64,000 nt of DNA, from the NCBI GenBank assembly GCA_043228905.1, contig JBHGNT010000004.1, positions 16,430,001 through 16,494,000 of the forward strand, read 5' to 3'. The first letter of the stretch is position 1; the number at the start of each line of letters is the position of its first letter. The translations under genes were made by a program, and so were the position numbers. Below are positions 20,144 to 31,488 of this stretch, piece by piece. A model generated the notes under the pieces. It made no database searches. It was not told the origin of the DNA and was given only the letters and a program-made list of their open reading frames with translations. The DNA is from Azolla caroliniana. Lineage: Eukaryota; Polypodiophyta.

Positions 20144-21807
20144 CGCCCCCTCAAGCTCAAGTGTGAGCCGTCCAACATCCGGTTTTGCTTTCGATGTCAG
20201 CTTTTGTGTGGCTTTCAGCGTCGGTATTTTCGTGGCAGTTTCAGTTCCTCCCCCTCAAGCATGTGACGAAGGCTTGGGTCGACTGCTTTCACCCATCGTG
20301 GGTCACAACCCACTTCTGTAGAGCTCTCGGCCTCTTATTCAGCCGCTAGCTTCATCGTGAAGGCATATGATGGGTCATGTACTCATTGTAGCCGAGCCGA
20401 GCGAGAGGATTCTTCTATCTAAAAGAGCGTCGAAGTTTTTTGCTTGCCGATGTGAGCGCCTTCTTTACTTTGGGTGTTCGTGTGATGGGTACACCAAACT
20501 CATTGTCTAATGAGCAAGCCAACGCATCTGAATCATTGTCGTCGGGGTGATCGACTTCGTATTTGAGCATCTTACCTTTGCCTTTGTCCAAGTTTGGACT
20601 TGGCCGCGACGTGGTTTGGTTGCGTGAAGGCTCATGTTGGCCACTTAGCTTGGTAGAGCTTGGATTGTCCTTTGGTAAAGGACTTGGCTGAATATCGTCC
20701 TCCGATTTGACGTTCAACTCTTCCTCGGTCGGGTTGGGTGTAGCCGAATCAGGCTTATACCAAGATGCCGATTCATCGAAGACTACGTCTTGACTCACCC
20801 GAACTGCTCAGGTCGAGGGGTTAAAGCACTTGTATGCCTTCTTCTCGGACGAGTATCCTACGAGGATACACTTCGGGCTTCTGTTGGTTGTCGTTCGGGA
20901 TGTGTACATTCGCAATGCTTCCGAACACTTTGAGGTACGACAAGATCGGTTTCCTTCCAACAAGGAGCTGGTATGGAATTAGCTCATGCACTCCATTAGT
21001 AGTGCATCGATTCATGAGATAGACGGCCATGGATGCCGCTTCAGCCCAATAGAAGTTCGCCATGTGCTTCTCATGCATCATGGTGTGTCCTACCTCGAGT
21101 ATTTTCTGATTCTTCCTGTCAGCGACTCCATTTTGTTGGGGTGTGTGTCGGCATGAGAATTCTCTCCGAATGCCTTCACCTTGGAGGTAGGAGATGAATT
21201 TGTCAGAGAAGTACTCCTTTCCTCCATCCGATCGTAGGCAATCAAATGTGCCGACTGGTTTCTTTTTCGACTTGGCCCTTGAGCTTTTGGAAGTGTGAGA
21301 GCACTTCGCTCTTCTTCTTCATCAGAAAGATCCACGTGTAGCGGGACTAGTCGTCGATGAAGGTGATGTAGTATCGGCATCTGCCGATCGTCGGCATTTC
21401 AGTCGGTCCCCATACATCCGAGTGTATGACGTCGAGGAAGCCTTTGCTTGCGGAGCTCTCTTTCAGGAATGGGAGTCGATGTTTTTTGCCGAGTTGATAC
21501 GCTTCGCATACTCGGTCGACTCGAATGTCGGAAGTCCGCTGACAACCTCCTTTGTTTGCATAGCTTGGAGCCGTTGGAGGTTGATGTGGCCGATTCTCTT
21601 GTGCCACAACTCGATGCTTGTCTCGGTTTTGAGACCTTTGGCATACACGGACGATTTCACCTCGTTTGAATCGAGAATGAACATTCGACCTTCTCTCCGT
21701 CCCTTAGCTATGAGTCTGCCATCTTTTTCGATGAAGCATCCTTCATTGTTGAAACGAACTTGCATTCCTTGCACCACAATTTGGCCAACTGAGACCAAAT
21801 TCTTTGT
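20144..21807 (-). pseudogene. Copia B pol 3' part: GAG-pre-integrase to linker, no RT
   Basis: The minus strand shows, from right to left, MVSVGQIVVQGMQVRF, KDGRLIAKGRREGRMF and ELWHKRIGHINLQRL (about 21460-21798). Integrase follows in several frames: DVIHSDVWGPTEMP, YYITFIDD, MMHEKHMANFYWAEAA and YLMNRCTTNGVHELIPY. The linker (VVFDESASWYKPD, LDKGKGKMLKYEVDH) lies about 20415-20798. It then passes from the NEYM start of RT directly to THDGWKQSTQAFVT-type sequence and the purine tract. At least six stops or frame changes are present. The junction after the RT start equals that of element D at about 41070. Confidence 0.85.
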
Positions 21808-22652
21808 TGTTAATCCTTAGGGACGAACAATGGCCTAACACAGGGTGTCTACAAAAGACACTTCACCAAAGGGGTGTTACGGCGAGATAACTTAAGACAC
21901 AACGATTAATTAGACTTAATTGGATACTTAGCAATATGGCATTAACTTAATACACGCGTAAGATATAACAATTAATACATGTTGGCCGGTCAGAAGAGCA
22001 AGGACAAGTGGGAAGGCGGAGTCGGATCGGATAATAGGAAGTAAATAATAGTAGAATTATTATTCGGAGGGACGGATCCGGTACAGTTGTACCGATCCGG
22101 ATCCGGACCGATTCGGATGTCGGTTGCCTAAGCGCACCGATTGTAACCTTGCCGGATGCCTATAAAAGGATCTGATGAATTGTAAAGGGTTTGATGGAAG
22201 TAATACAATAGTAATTATTGCGTGTTTATCTGTATCTTCGTATTGTTTACCGTCTGTGCTTAATCGTAATCATCTTACGCGTGTAACCTAGCATCCAATC
22301 CTTACCACCCCTTTGGAGAAGTGTCGGATAGACACCTGTGTTGAGGCTAGTCCGGCCAAGCAGACAACAATACAGAATGGTAATCAATACGTGAAGATAA
22401 AACAAGAAGCTTATATTAATTCTCCATTAAAGTTTTACATTGTAACCGGGCCTTTATATAGGTCACCGGTACTGCGTACAAAACGGTGCCAACCGGCACC
22501 TGTTCGGAACCGGTCCGGATCCGGATCGGCATACCGATTCCAGTCCGTCCGTTCACTACTTAATTATAATCTATTCTACTTAATTAAAATAGATTCCAAA
22601 TAACAATCCCTTTCACATTCTGGTCTTTAACTCCTTTGTTGGCCGGGTAACA
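21808..22652 (-). repeat. 3' LTR of gypsy element, enlarged by a nested solo LTR
   Basis: Apart from the insert at 21980-22369 plus its 5-bp duplication, the remaining 450 bp match the other LTR (449 bp). The last internal bases before this LTR in sense orientation are CCCACGGGCGTGCCAT (minus strand, 22654-22669), a motif also found before the 3' LTR of the 34.8-38.1 kb element. Confidence 0.93.
21980..22369 (+). mobile_element. Solo LTR nested inside gypsy LTR (fourth level)
   Basis: The 390-bp insert begins TGTTGGCCGGTCAG and ends AAGCAGACAACA. ATACA flanks it on both sides (21975-21979 and 22370-22374), and the uninterrupted site is visible in the other LTR near 31655. A TATAAAAGG box lies near 22160. 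Its last 70 bp (CACCCCTTTGG, GAAGTGTC, ATAGACACC, TGTGTT) resemble the sense-strand 3' end of the host gypsy LTR, so it belongs to a related family inserted in the opposite orientation. Confidence 0.93.
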
Positions 22653-22705
22653 CATGGCACGCCCGTGGGACAGTACCTTGTACGTCGAATCCCACTATCC
22701 GGCCC

Positions 22706-25397
22706 TTAGCCTTCGTCCAAAATATCCAGAATACTCTGCTCCAGGGTATCCAATGGTTCTTCAGAACTCTGTTGTTGTTGCTGTTGTGGCTGTTGTTGCT
22801 ATTGTGCCTGTTGTTGCGGTGACTCCAGCTCCTCCGACTGTTGCTCCTTAGATGGCGTCTGTTCGGTTCCCGGTACCGGCGGTTGTGGCGGTGATTCCTC
22901 CGTTACCTGCTCTGCCGGATTTGACTCCGGTTGACTCGCCCCGGCCTTGTCTCCGTCCGGTCCTTGCTCCGGTGATGGCTCCTCATCACTGAGGTTGACG
23001 GTCGCCGCCTGCTTTTCTTCTTCTCTCCGTAGCCCGGTCCGCTCATAGCTTTCAAACTGGATTTGAGCATCCAGTCGATCATCGTCTAGTTGTGCTACCA
23101 GTTGTCGGACCACTGCTAACTGTTCCTCCGCCAAAGTTACAAAATCTTCGGCTAACTCATCTCTTACGATGGTGAAGTCCTCCTTTGTTAGCATGTAGCA
23201 GTCGTCACCATCCTTCTACCAGTTTTCCGTGTCCGCCCTTAGCAACTGGAGCTCGGTTGTGTGTTTTGCCCATTTGTCCCACCATTGCGCGGAGCTTTCG
23301 TCAATCAAGCGTTTTGTCTTGTTCCTCCATGCCTGAACGATGAACTGGATCCTCTCCAATCCCATCTTTGATTTGTCCTCCGCGGCTTGCCATTCTTCCT
23401 TCAATTGCTTTATTAGCACCACCGTATCCGCCTCCTGCTCCCGGTAATGTGACAATTGGTTTTGATAGATGTTCTACAACCTCTGCAATACCATTGTCGC
23501 TCTTTCCTTCTCTTCATAATGTTGCTTATGGAGCTCCATACGTTCTTGCGCGGCTTCCTCCAGCAGCGTGGTTCTTTTAGCCCGTTCCTCCGCTAGTGTC
23601 GTCTCAGCTCGATGCACCTCCTGCCGGAACTCTGCCATCTTCTCCTGTTGTTTCTTATGCTCCGTATCCAGGTGCTTGTAGTCCCAATGTAGGTGCTCAA
23701 AATCATTGGTCTTCGGCTTCAACTTTTAGTTGAGTTGCCGACGAGCGCGGTCTTCCCAATCCTTTTGTTGACGGAGTTCTTCTTTAAGTCTTTCGATCTC
23801 TATTTCCGCCATCCGTCGCAGCTTCTCCTTTTCTTGCGGCGCCTTCTCTTTCTCCTCCTTCAGCCGGTCATATGCCTGATGTCCTTTCCGCAGATTCTCT
23901 TCTGCCCGGCGGAGGTTCTCAACAGTCTTTCTTTGCTCTTCTTCTGCCGCTTTCTTCAAGTCCCGCTCTCGGGTGCGTATGCTTCTTGTGCGGCCAATTC
24001 ATCTCTCAATTCAGCAAGCTCTTTTGCTTGCGCCACCACTAGCTCTTGGTGCCCCGTTGTTGCGTCTGTACGGAGGGTTGGTTGTTGGTGTCGCTAGCCA
24101 GTGGTTGGTTTTGTCCGGTTGCATGGAGCTGCAACTCTGTCTCTGGTTGGTGACCACTTTGTCATTCCGGTTCCGGCTCCGTTAGCCGCTCCGCCTCTGA
24201 TTGCGCTTGCCCTGCCGGTGGGGTAGGCGACTATACTTCCGGCGCTTGCATTTCAGGTCTTGTCGTATCCTGACCCACCGGTAGCGTTTGTTGTGTAGGG
24301 AGCTCTGTGACCGGTTCTGTCCAAACTGGTTCCGGTTCCATCCTTGGTGCGGGCTGCTCAATGCGGGGTACAGGCGTTCCATCCTTCTTTGGGTCCGAAC
24401 GCTCCCCGGCCTGTTCGGAGGTGCTTGCCTTCTGGCACCACTGGAGGTGCTCTAACGGTTCCTCCTCCGCTTCACATTCTTGAGTCCCGATGTTGATTTT
24501 CGCTGCCAAGGGGTCCGACGCTTGTTGAACCGGTCGATGAAGCCTGATCTTGATTGGCCGTGCCGGTGGCTCCTCCTGCGTTTCCGCCTGCCGCTTCCTA
24601 TTGGCGCGCTCCTTTGCCGCCTGGTCTGTGTCGGCTGCCTTCCCTTTGGTTGCCTTAGAGGCCAACAACTGTTGCCGTTTCGAGGCCGTTTTCTGGGTGC
24701 CTTCGGTTGTTCTTCCCCACTTCGTGGTCTTGACGGGCTCGATAGGTGGCGCCAATAGGGTGAGCCATTGCGCCACTACCGTCCATATCTTCCGACCCTC
24801 CTTGCCTCTGACAGAGTCGATGGCCGCACAGAGGCCATCTGCAATTAGTACCGGCCAGTCCATCTTCATGCCTTCATATGTTGCTATGATTAAGCCGGCC
24901 CAGTTCTGAGGCATGCACAGGGGTCGAGGGTATACATGTCCAAATTCATGGAGCACACGTGCAATCTCTCGAAATAGTGGATCTTCGCTGCCCTGTGTCC
25001 GGTAGGCCTTGCTGGCTAGAGAGCATTCCCCAAAATATTTTTGGAGCTGCTCTGGGGTAGGGTTGTCGATAGTGAAGATGCCCCCTTCCGGAAGGCCAAT
25101 CAACGCATGGATGGCCTCCTTAGTGATCAGCTCCGTGTCGATTTCCTTGACTATCTTCTCCGCCTCCCGGTGCAGTGGCGCCTCCATGATTGTGAGGAAA
25201 CCTTCTAACCCGTGCTGCCTTAGCCCCTTCTTGGCTGCTTCAGAGAGTGCTTGGCAGTCCATGGCTTCTTCAAGGTCAGTGAGCGCTGGTGAGGGGTGCG
25301 TTTGAGGAGGCTTTGTTTGCGTGGGTTCGCGTCTGATGATCTTCAATCGCCTGTGCTCGTTTGTGCTCCTCTGTTCGCGAAATGTGAAGGCTTCCAC
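22706..25397 (-). pseudogene. Large accessory ORF between integrase and 3' LTR (function unknown)
   Basis: The ORF is sense to gag-pol. The first 388 codons (25397-24231) are open. An N-terminal folded-looking part (residues about 40-215) includes GLRQHGLEGFLTIMEAPLH, ITKEAIHALIGLPEGG, LFREIARVLHEFGHVYPRP and NWAGLIIATYEGMKMDWPVL. A Lys/Arg/Gln-rich then Pro/Glu/Thr-rich linker follows. After a TAG and two frame shifts (about 24040 and 23975) a long coiled coil appears (AAEEEQRKTVENLRRAEENL, EKEKLRRMAEIEIERLKEEL, EEAAQERMELHKQHYEEKE). Three further single-codon stops occur (23726, 23474, 23216). It ends with an acidic Gln-rich tail and a TAA at 22706-22708. Reconstructed length is about 890 codons. 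No transmembrane segment or signal peptide is seen, so it is not a classical envelope. The N-terminal pattern distantly recalls the domain catalogued as putative plant transposon protein, but I cannot confirm this. Confidence 0.72.
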
Positions 25398-25657
25398 GCG
25401 GTGGGAGTTTTCTTGCTACATGTTGGCGCCTTTTTTCTGACTCATGCGTGTGCACGTCGTGTACTAAAATAGAATGATGTGCCATGTGGCGGCGGTTTAA
25501 TATCCTATTAATAGCCCACTACGTACCTTTTCAAAGTGCATGTTCACTCCTTGTTCTTGCATGTGTCCGTTCACCCCTCGCCCTTGCATGATTTACTTTG
25601 ATTGATTTGATTTGATTTGATTTGATTGTTTTTTTTTTTTTTTGGCACAAATGTTTT
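25398..25657. other. Spacer between integrase and accessory ORF with GATTT microsatellite
   Basis: It contains (TTGAT)n at about 25597-25628, followed by a T homopolymer at about 25629-25644. A 69-codon minus-strand ORF (25485-25276) overlaps the accessory ORF start in another frame and looks incidental. This spacer is probably untranslated, perhaps carrying signals for expressing the downstream ORF. Confidence 0.5.
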
Positions 25658-25659
25658 GG

Positions 25660-27033
25660 TTAATTCGCATCTGGTCCCACTGGACCCCTATCCGGATTGT
25701 GGGACTTGCCGGCCGATGGACTGCTTGCTGTCGCGTCGTTCTTGTCGTTTGCCGGCTCGTGCTCCTTACCGGCTTCGCGCTTACCGATTGCTAAACGTGT
25801 TGCCGTCTCTTCTGACTTACCGGTGTCTGGTTCTGTGTCGGCCTTTACTTGTTCAAATGGGTTTCTTGGCATGGGTCCATTGTATGGTTTGAGTCGGAAC
25901 CCATTTACCCATTTACCCAGAACCTCGCCGGCGAGTGTCCCTAACTGGTAGGAACCATTGAACTCACGCGTAATCCAATATGGTCCGGTCCACCGAAACC
26001 GTAGCTTCCCCGGCATCTTACCCATCTGGGTCTGGAATACTAGTACCGGCTTACCGATTCCGAACATCTTTTTGTTCCCTTTCCGGTGAAGATCCACGAA
26101 GGCTTTCTTTTGCCGCTGCTCAAGTTCTAGGTGCATGATGCTGGCTAGCCGAGGTTCTTCCAATTCGCACAACGCAGCTAACCGGATCGCTTCAGATTCT
26201 TTCTCATTTAGGCGTTCCTGAATCTGTATTTGTAAACTCCGTACCTGGAACTCGATCGGCATAACTACCTCCAATCCGAATGCTAGGCGAAACGGTGTTG
26301 TGCGGATACTTGTCTTATATGCCGTTCGATAGGCCCAGAGTGCACTGTGTAGCTTTGTATCCCAATCCGTCCAGTTCTCATTGACAATTTTTCGAAGGAT
26401 GTTCTATAGTGTTTTATTTGTTGACTCGGCTAATCCGTTGGCTTGCGGATAATAGGGAGTGCTCCATTTGTGCACCACCGCATAAAATGTCGTCAAACTT
26501 TCCACTACTTGCCCTAAGAAGTGTCCACCTTGGTCACTTATTAGCTCTATCAGACATCCATACCGGCACCAGATGTTTTCATATAAAATTTTTGCCGTGG
26601 ATGCCGCGGTGTTGTCGTGTAGTGCTTTGGCTTCCACCCATTTTGTGCAATAATCCGTAGCTACAATTACGTACCGGTTTCCGGTTCTCATTGCTGGTGG
26701 TTTGAATGGACCGACAAAATCCAGCCCCCATTTCTGAAATGGTTCTAACGGTAGCACAGGCTGGTGAAGCATTCTAGCTTGTTCGGTTGGTTGGCCCATT
26801 CGCTAACATAGGTCGCATTCTTTCGCGTACCGGACTGCATCCTTCAATGTTGTCGGCCACCATAGTCCACTCTGCCATATTTTCCTTGCCGTAGCGTCTC
26901 CGGCATAATGTCCTCCAGCCACTCTGCAGTGTGCTTCGCGCAATATTATTTCCTTTTCGTCACTCCGCACTGCACGCCGCCATATGCCATCTGCGCCTCT
27001 GTGGTACAGTGTGTCCTATAATAGACAGACGTG
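25660..27033 (-). pseudogene. Gypsy integrase (minus strand)
   Basis: The zinc-binding N-terminus (ILREAHCRVAGGHYAG, then YAKECDLC) lies near 26810-26950. The catalytic core follows: WGLDFVGPF, VATDYCTKWVEAKAL, LISDQGGHFLGQ, WSTPYYPQANGLAESTNKTL (26404-26760). The C-terminal part reads from 26274: AFGLEVVMPIEFQVR, KGNKKMFGIGKPVLVFQ, RFRWTGPYWI and NGFRLKPYNG, ending in a Glu/Lys/Ala-rich tail at 25660. No chromodomain is present. Stops occur after NKTL (26404), before RMGQPTE (26802) and in the N-terminus. It would insert element DNA into the nuclear genome. Confidence 0.88.
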
Positions 27034-28458
27034 TCAGCTTTGAACCGCTAAGCGTTTCCTTTCGTTTTTGTTCATCTCCTCTGGAGGTAAGCCGGTGCTC
27101 AGAAATTGGTGCATGTTGGTGAGCCACTTGTCTTCCTCTGCAACTGTACCATCTGTTGTTGTTTCTGTTGTAACTCTAAACAACTCTACATCCGGAAAGT
27201 CGTCTGGGACGCCGTCACTGGTTTCGCCGGAATCGAACCGGCTCAAATAATCTGCTACTGCATCTTGTATGCCGGGTCGGTGGAATATCTCGAACTCAAA
27301 TTCTTGTAATAGTAACGTCCACCAGGCCAGTTTTCCGGTGAGTGATGCTTTGGACACCAAGTAAAGGAGTGCCGAATGATCTACGTGAAAGGAAAATTTC
27401 CTTCCCAACAGATAGTGTCTAAACTTGGTGACACTGTAGATCATACCCAAGGCCTCTCTTTCCGTTGTGGAATAATTACGTTCCGCTTGGGATAGCTTCC
27501 GGCTAGCATAATACACTGGCCGGTACCATTTCGGTTTTGTAAGTTGCATCAGCGCGCTCCCGATTGCGATGTCGGACGCGTCAACGAACACATGGAACTC
27601 TTTAGACCAATCCAGAGGTTGCACCACCGGTGCTTGTGACAACAGTACTTTTAGTGCCCGATAAGCCTGGTCTTTTGTGACCATCCATCGGAACGGTGTC
27701 CGATGTACCGCAGCATGCAATAGTGTGGCCAGGTCTGCCAGATACCGGAGCATTCGACTATGCCACAGAATTTGTCCTAAGAATCAGCTTAGTGCCTTTG
27801 CCGTGGCTGGTGCCAGTGCTTCCAGGATTGCTTTTATTTTGTCCGGATCCACTGCGATGCCGTCCTTGCTCACTATGTGGCCCAGTAACGCTCCGCAAGT
27901 TACTCCAAACACGCATTTTGTCGGGTTAAGGCTTAGCCGGTAAACCCTACATTTCTCCAAACATAGTTGGAGGTGCTGAAGGTGATCCCCTTCCCGACTA
28001 TAAACAGCGAAGTCATCCAAGAACACCTGCATGAATGCCGGAATGAATTTTGCGAAAATCTCCATGATGATCCATTGGAAGGTGGCCGACACCGTTTTCA
28101 ATCCGAACATCATCACTAAGGCAACAAAGACTCCCCATTTGGTGACAAAAGCGGTTTTCTCTTGGTCAGCGGGGTGCATCCGGATCTGATTATAGCCGTT
28201 GAAACCGTCCAGAAAACTGTACACTTCATGACCGACGACCGCATCTAGGACTCCATCCATGAATGGAAGTGGGAAGGCGTCTGTTACCGTAGCCGCATTT
28301 AATTTCCGGTAGTCGATGCAAACTCTTATCTTACAGTTCTTTTTCGGTACTACGACTATTGGACTGAGCCATGTGGCTTTCTTTACCGGTCGGATGAAGC
28401 CAACCCTTAGCAACTTGTCGATTTCTTCTTTAACTTTTGCTGCGTAATTCGGGTTCAT
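27034..28458 (-). pseudogene. Gypsy reverse transcriptase and RNase H
   Basis: RT runs from 28458: GFIRPVKKATWLSPIVVVPK, VCIDYRKLNAATVTDAFPLP, FLDGFNGYNQIRMHPADQEK and the catalytic LDDFAVYSREG (FLDD in place of the usual YLDD/YIDD). Thumb and connection follow: NPTKCVFGVTCGALLGHIV. A stop lies at 27784. RNase H (27753-27034) shows FHVFVDASDIAIGSALMQ, VYYASRKLSQAERNYSTTER, KFSFHVDHSALLYLV and IQDAVADYLSRFD. Sequence preservation is good; some substitutions (for example MFGLKTVSATFQWIIME, where PFGLKNAPATFQR is usual) suggest decay of key positions. It converts genomic RNA into DNA in cytoplasmic particles. Confidence 0.9.
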
Positions 28459-29290
28459 TCGGTAACGCCGTTGCGCTACCGGTTTGGCGTCTTTACTCAG
28501 ATGTATCTAGTGTTGACACAACTGAGGATCAAGTCCCCGCATGTCCTCGTAGGACCAGGCGAACACATCCCGAAGTTCTTTTAGGAGTGTGATCATTGCC
28601 ATTTTGTTCTCTAGGGTCACTTCCTTGGCGATGTGCACCGGTCTTGTGTCCTCTGTGGTACCTAGGTTGACCTCTTCTAGTTGGGATGCTTTCACGCGCT
28701 GCGACACTGCCATTTCTCTTTCCAGTGCCTCCTGTGCTTGCCGTAATTCCCGGATTGCTTCTTTATCCCGTTCCTCGTCGGTCTCGTCCGGTTGCAGGAT
28801 GTACGATGATACTGCTTTGGCTACATCAATCTCGAACAGAGTTACGATCTTCGGATTTTCCTGTAAGTATTGATCGACCTCTTCGTCCGCCAATCCTTCC
28901 AGCATGTTGACACATTCCGCATATAGCGGCGTCAATTCCTTGCCGGTATCGGACCGTGGTTGAGTCGGTACTCGTACTTTTGCTTTTCCACGTCGGAACG
29001 TAATTATATTCTTCCTCCAGTTTTGCTTAATGTGTGTTTTTTTTAACCAAGGGCGTCCCAACAATAGTGGGTAAGCTCCCTGAGCCTGTAGCTGGAAAAC
29101 TACTATGGAAATGCGGAATGTGTGACCCCCGATGGTCACTTCCAGATCACGTATTAACCCGGTCGACCGTACTGAGCTTGTGTCCGCCATTCGAAGCCAA
29201 AATAGGCATGGTTCCTAGTCATAGATTCCTAGAGTGTTACACGTTTGGAGACTGATCACGTTCACGCCGGATCCTCCATCGATAATTGTG
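28459..29290 (-). pseudogene. Gypsy protease and protease-RT linker
   Basis: The protease motif DGGSGVNVISL lies near 29250-29280, with the DGG variant seen in several plant gypsy elements. A stop (YD*EP, about 29219) follows. The open stretch 29190-28507 has LEVTIGGHTFRISIVV, AYPLLLGRPWLKK (the conserved protease end) and a helical, acidic linker rich in Arg and Glu (EERDKEAIRELRQAQEALE). It leads to ELRDVFAWSYEDMRGLDP, the block preceding RT. It cleaves the polyprotein in the virus-like particle. Confidence 0.85.
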
Positions 29291-31202
29291 CCAGGTAGCT
29301 CTTTTCCTTCACAATGGTTGTGATTGCCAGACTACTCGTGTCTACCACTGCCGGTCCTTCCTCCAGATTTGAAAAGAATGTCGGAGCCAATGGTGTGTCA
29401 GCTATCATCCTTCCTGTCTTCAGTCCTTCCGTGAAGCATGGTACCAGTTGCAATAGCCGGCCTAACGGCAACGTTATTTGGCATTCTTGCAACGCCTACC
29501 ATGTTGGGTTTTCGGGCTGCCCCGGGCCGGTGAGCTCTTCGGCATTCTCCTTTTGTTGTTCGAACTCTACCGCATTCCGCTCGTTTGCCCACTTCACCCA
29601 TTCGGTTGCCTGCTTCCGGATGGCTTCTTGAGTTTCCCACTCCGTGGCTTTGCCCTTTGATCTTGTAGTGACTTGTTGTATGTCTGCAACTTCCGTGTCT
29701 ACCATGTTTACCGCTGGTTGCTTGTTGTAGCTCTTCGCCAAACATTGATTACTATAGTGGCCTTCTTGCCGGCAATAATAGCAGTACGGCTTCCGGGTGT
29801 TGCTGGATTCAGCGTGTGTGCTTGGTGGAGGTCCAGGGGTAAGTGCTTGGTTTTGGTCTGGTTGGCTGCTCGGAGCACCCTTTTCCGGTTCCCGTGGATG
29901 ACCCCCCTTTTTGTTGAAATGACGTTTCTTATTGAAATTCTTTTTGTTGCGGTAACCTTGTCGGGGATGGTCGTCATACTTGCCATAGTCGTCCCGTCGT
30001 TAGTTGTAACTAGGGGAGTGATCCCGGTTGTATCTCTCATACCGTCCATTATAGTCCCGGTATCTATCTTGTCTGTCATACCGGTCATAAGCGTCTCTTC
30101 GATCGCTGTACCGGACATCTTGTGCCGGCCGGTAGTGCTCCTCTCGCCGCCAGCGTTCTTCTTCTTCCTCCCGGTTGCTTCGTGGTTCAATTTGCCAGAC
30201 CGGTGGTGCTTGCCGATTTAACAAGTGTGCCGAATGTCTGACATTTAGGCATGTCGTACATTGAACTGCTTGCCGGAAACAGAGGTCCTCATCTGTCGGT
30301 AGTGCACGTTGAAGTACGCCCATGGTTAGCCATGAACTTGAGTTTTCCATTTCCCGAACTCTGTCGATCACTTGATCTATGCTGCTGGTCCGGAAATCAA
30401 TGACGGTGCACACCGTTCGTAAGGGTTCCCGGAGTGCTACTAAGAATATGGCCTTTGTTTCTTCCTTCGGCGGTGTCCGGCTGAGCTGACTGTGGATCCG
30501 CTGGAACCGGATGACAAACTGTTGAATGTTCTCCGTTGGTTCCTGCCGGATACTGTAAAATAAGCCTACCATTTCCCGTTGGTCCATCTCCTTGTGAAAG
30601 AAATGGAAGAACTTTGTTTTTAATGTTTCAAATGTGGGGATGGTGCTAGGATCTTGTGTTCGGTGCCATCTGGCGGCCGGTCCCTCCAACGTCATGCCGA
30701 ACTCTGCCCTTTTTTAGCGTTCCTCTTCAGTTGCATTTAAGCGTTGGGACACATGGTTTGCCTCCCAGGTCTGTTGAAACGCATGGACGTGGGCTTCCGC
30801 GTCCGGATCATCTCGGTATCTGGGATATTGGAACAGCATATCGTCGTCTGGTGTCGGTACACGGGCTCGTGGTGTCGGTGATCTTTCCTCCTCCTCTGTC
30901 GGTGTCGAAGGTTTGTCCCGCTCCTTTGTTGTTGTTGGAGGCCTCTCCTCCGCGACTTCCGGTGTCGGAGGTCTCTCGTCCTCGACTTCTGGTTCTGGTT
31001 CCGGAGTGTGCTCGATTTCTGGTGCCGGAGGTTCCAGCGTTGTCAATTCTGGTTTCGGTGTCGGCAAAGTATCCGACTCCTCATCCTCCGGTCCGTCTGG
31101 GGTTTCGTTACTGCTGCGGTAGTTCGTCTGCGCGCTGTATTCCTTGTCTGAACCTGATTCAAATGCTGAAAATGCTTCGGATTCACCTTTGCCCGTTGCC
31201 AA
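29291..31202 (-). pseudogene. Gypsy gag with acidic Pro/Glu-rich N-terminus and zinc knuckle
   Basis: The first ATG in the open frame is at 31202 (MATGKGESEAFSAFESG). Residues about 20-120 are strongly Pro/Glu/Thr rich. Capsid motifs follow a TAA at 30714: TLEGPAARWHR, LKTKFFHFFHKEMDQREMV, EPTENIQQFVIRFQRI. Next is a stretch rich in Arg, Asp and Tyr (RYSDRRDAYDRYDRQDRYRD) and, after another stop near 30000, a basic Lys/Asn-rich segment. The CCHC knuckle CYYCRQEGHYSNQC lies near 29755-29796. The C-terminal tail (TTRSKGKATEWETQEAI) leads toward protease. A longer upstream start is possible, but stops lie between it and 31202. The protein would form the capsid and bind RNA. Confidence 0.82.
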
Positions 31203-31466
31203 TGCCTAGAGAAGGGATTCCACTTCTCGGAGGCTGCTTAGGCTGCTTCCTTCGTCCGGGTAGTCGTTTTATTGTAAACGAAGTGACTCCTTGGCCACTC
31301 TCCGGATCACTTTGGAAAATGAGCGATCCCCTCTGATTTCTTCTGCTGCTTGCTGGAAAGCCTCTCGCTTCCTCAGCCATTCAGCAAGTCTCCTTGCTCA
31401 CTCCGTAACCGGGTCGTTCGTTGGTCGCTTCATCCATTCCCGTCGTTGTTCGCTACGATTGTGTAG

Positions 31467-31481
31467 GAATCGTGGTCGCCA
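31467..31481 (-). other. Probable primer binding site of the gypsy element
   Basis: On the minus strand TGGCGACCACGATTC begins 7 bases after the LTR end (TTAACA, then CAATTTT). I cannot assign the priming tRNA from memory. A related TTTTGGCAACCA lies near the 5' LTR of the 34.8-38.1 kb element. Confidence 0.6.
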
Positions 31482-31488
31482 AAAATTG

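Noticed and set aside
22653-22669. PBS reading of TGGCACGCCCGTGGGAC after the left LTR, implying plus orientation of the 10-kb gypsy
   Set aside because: Gag, protease, RT and integrase are all in order on the minus strand, and a PBS-like TGGCGACCACGATTC lies at the other LTR. The motif recurs before the 3' LTR of the LARD-like element, so it is treated as an internal 3'-end signal.
23693-24909. Plus-strand ORFs of 92-134 codons across the accessory ORF region
   Set aside because: They are antisense to a minus-strand frame with clear coiled-coil and domain-like sequence; their Leu/Pro/Arg composition is what the complement gives.
25660-25951. Plus-strand ORFs near 25626-25951 as an independent gene
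   Set aside because: They overlap the integrase C-terminal frame on the minus strand, which has clear family motifs.
30656-31336. 226-codon plus-strand ORF over the gypsy gag N-terminus
   Set aside because: It is the antisense shadow of the Pro/Glu-rich gag repeat stretch and has no independent support.
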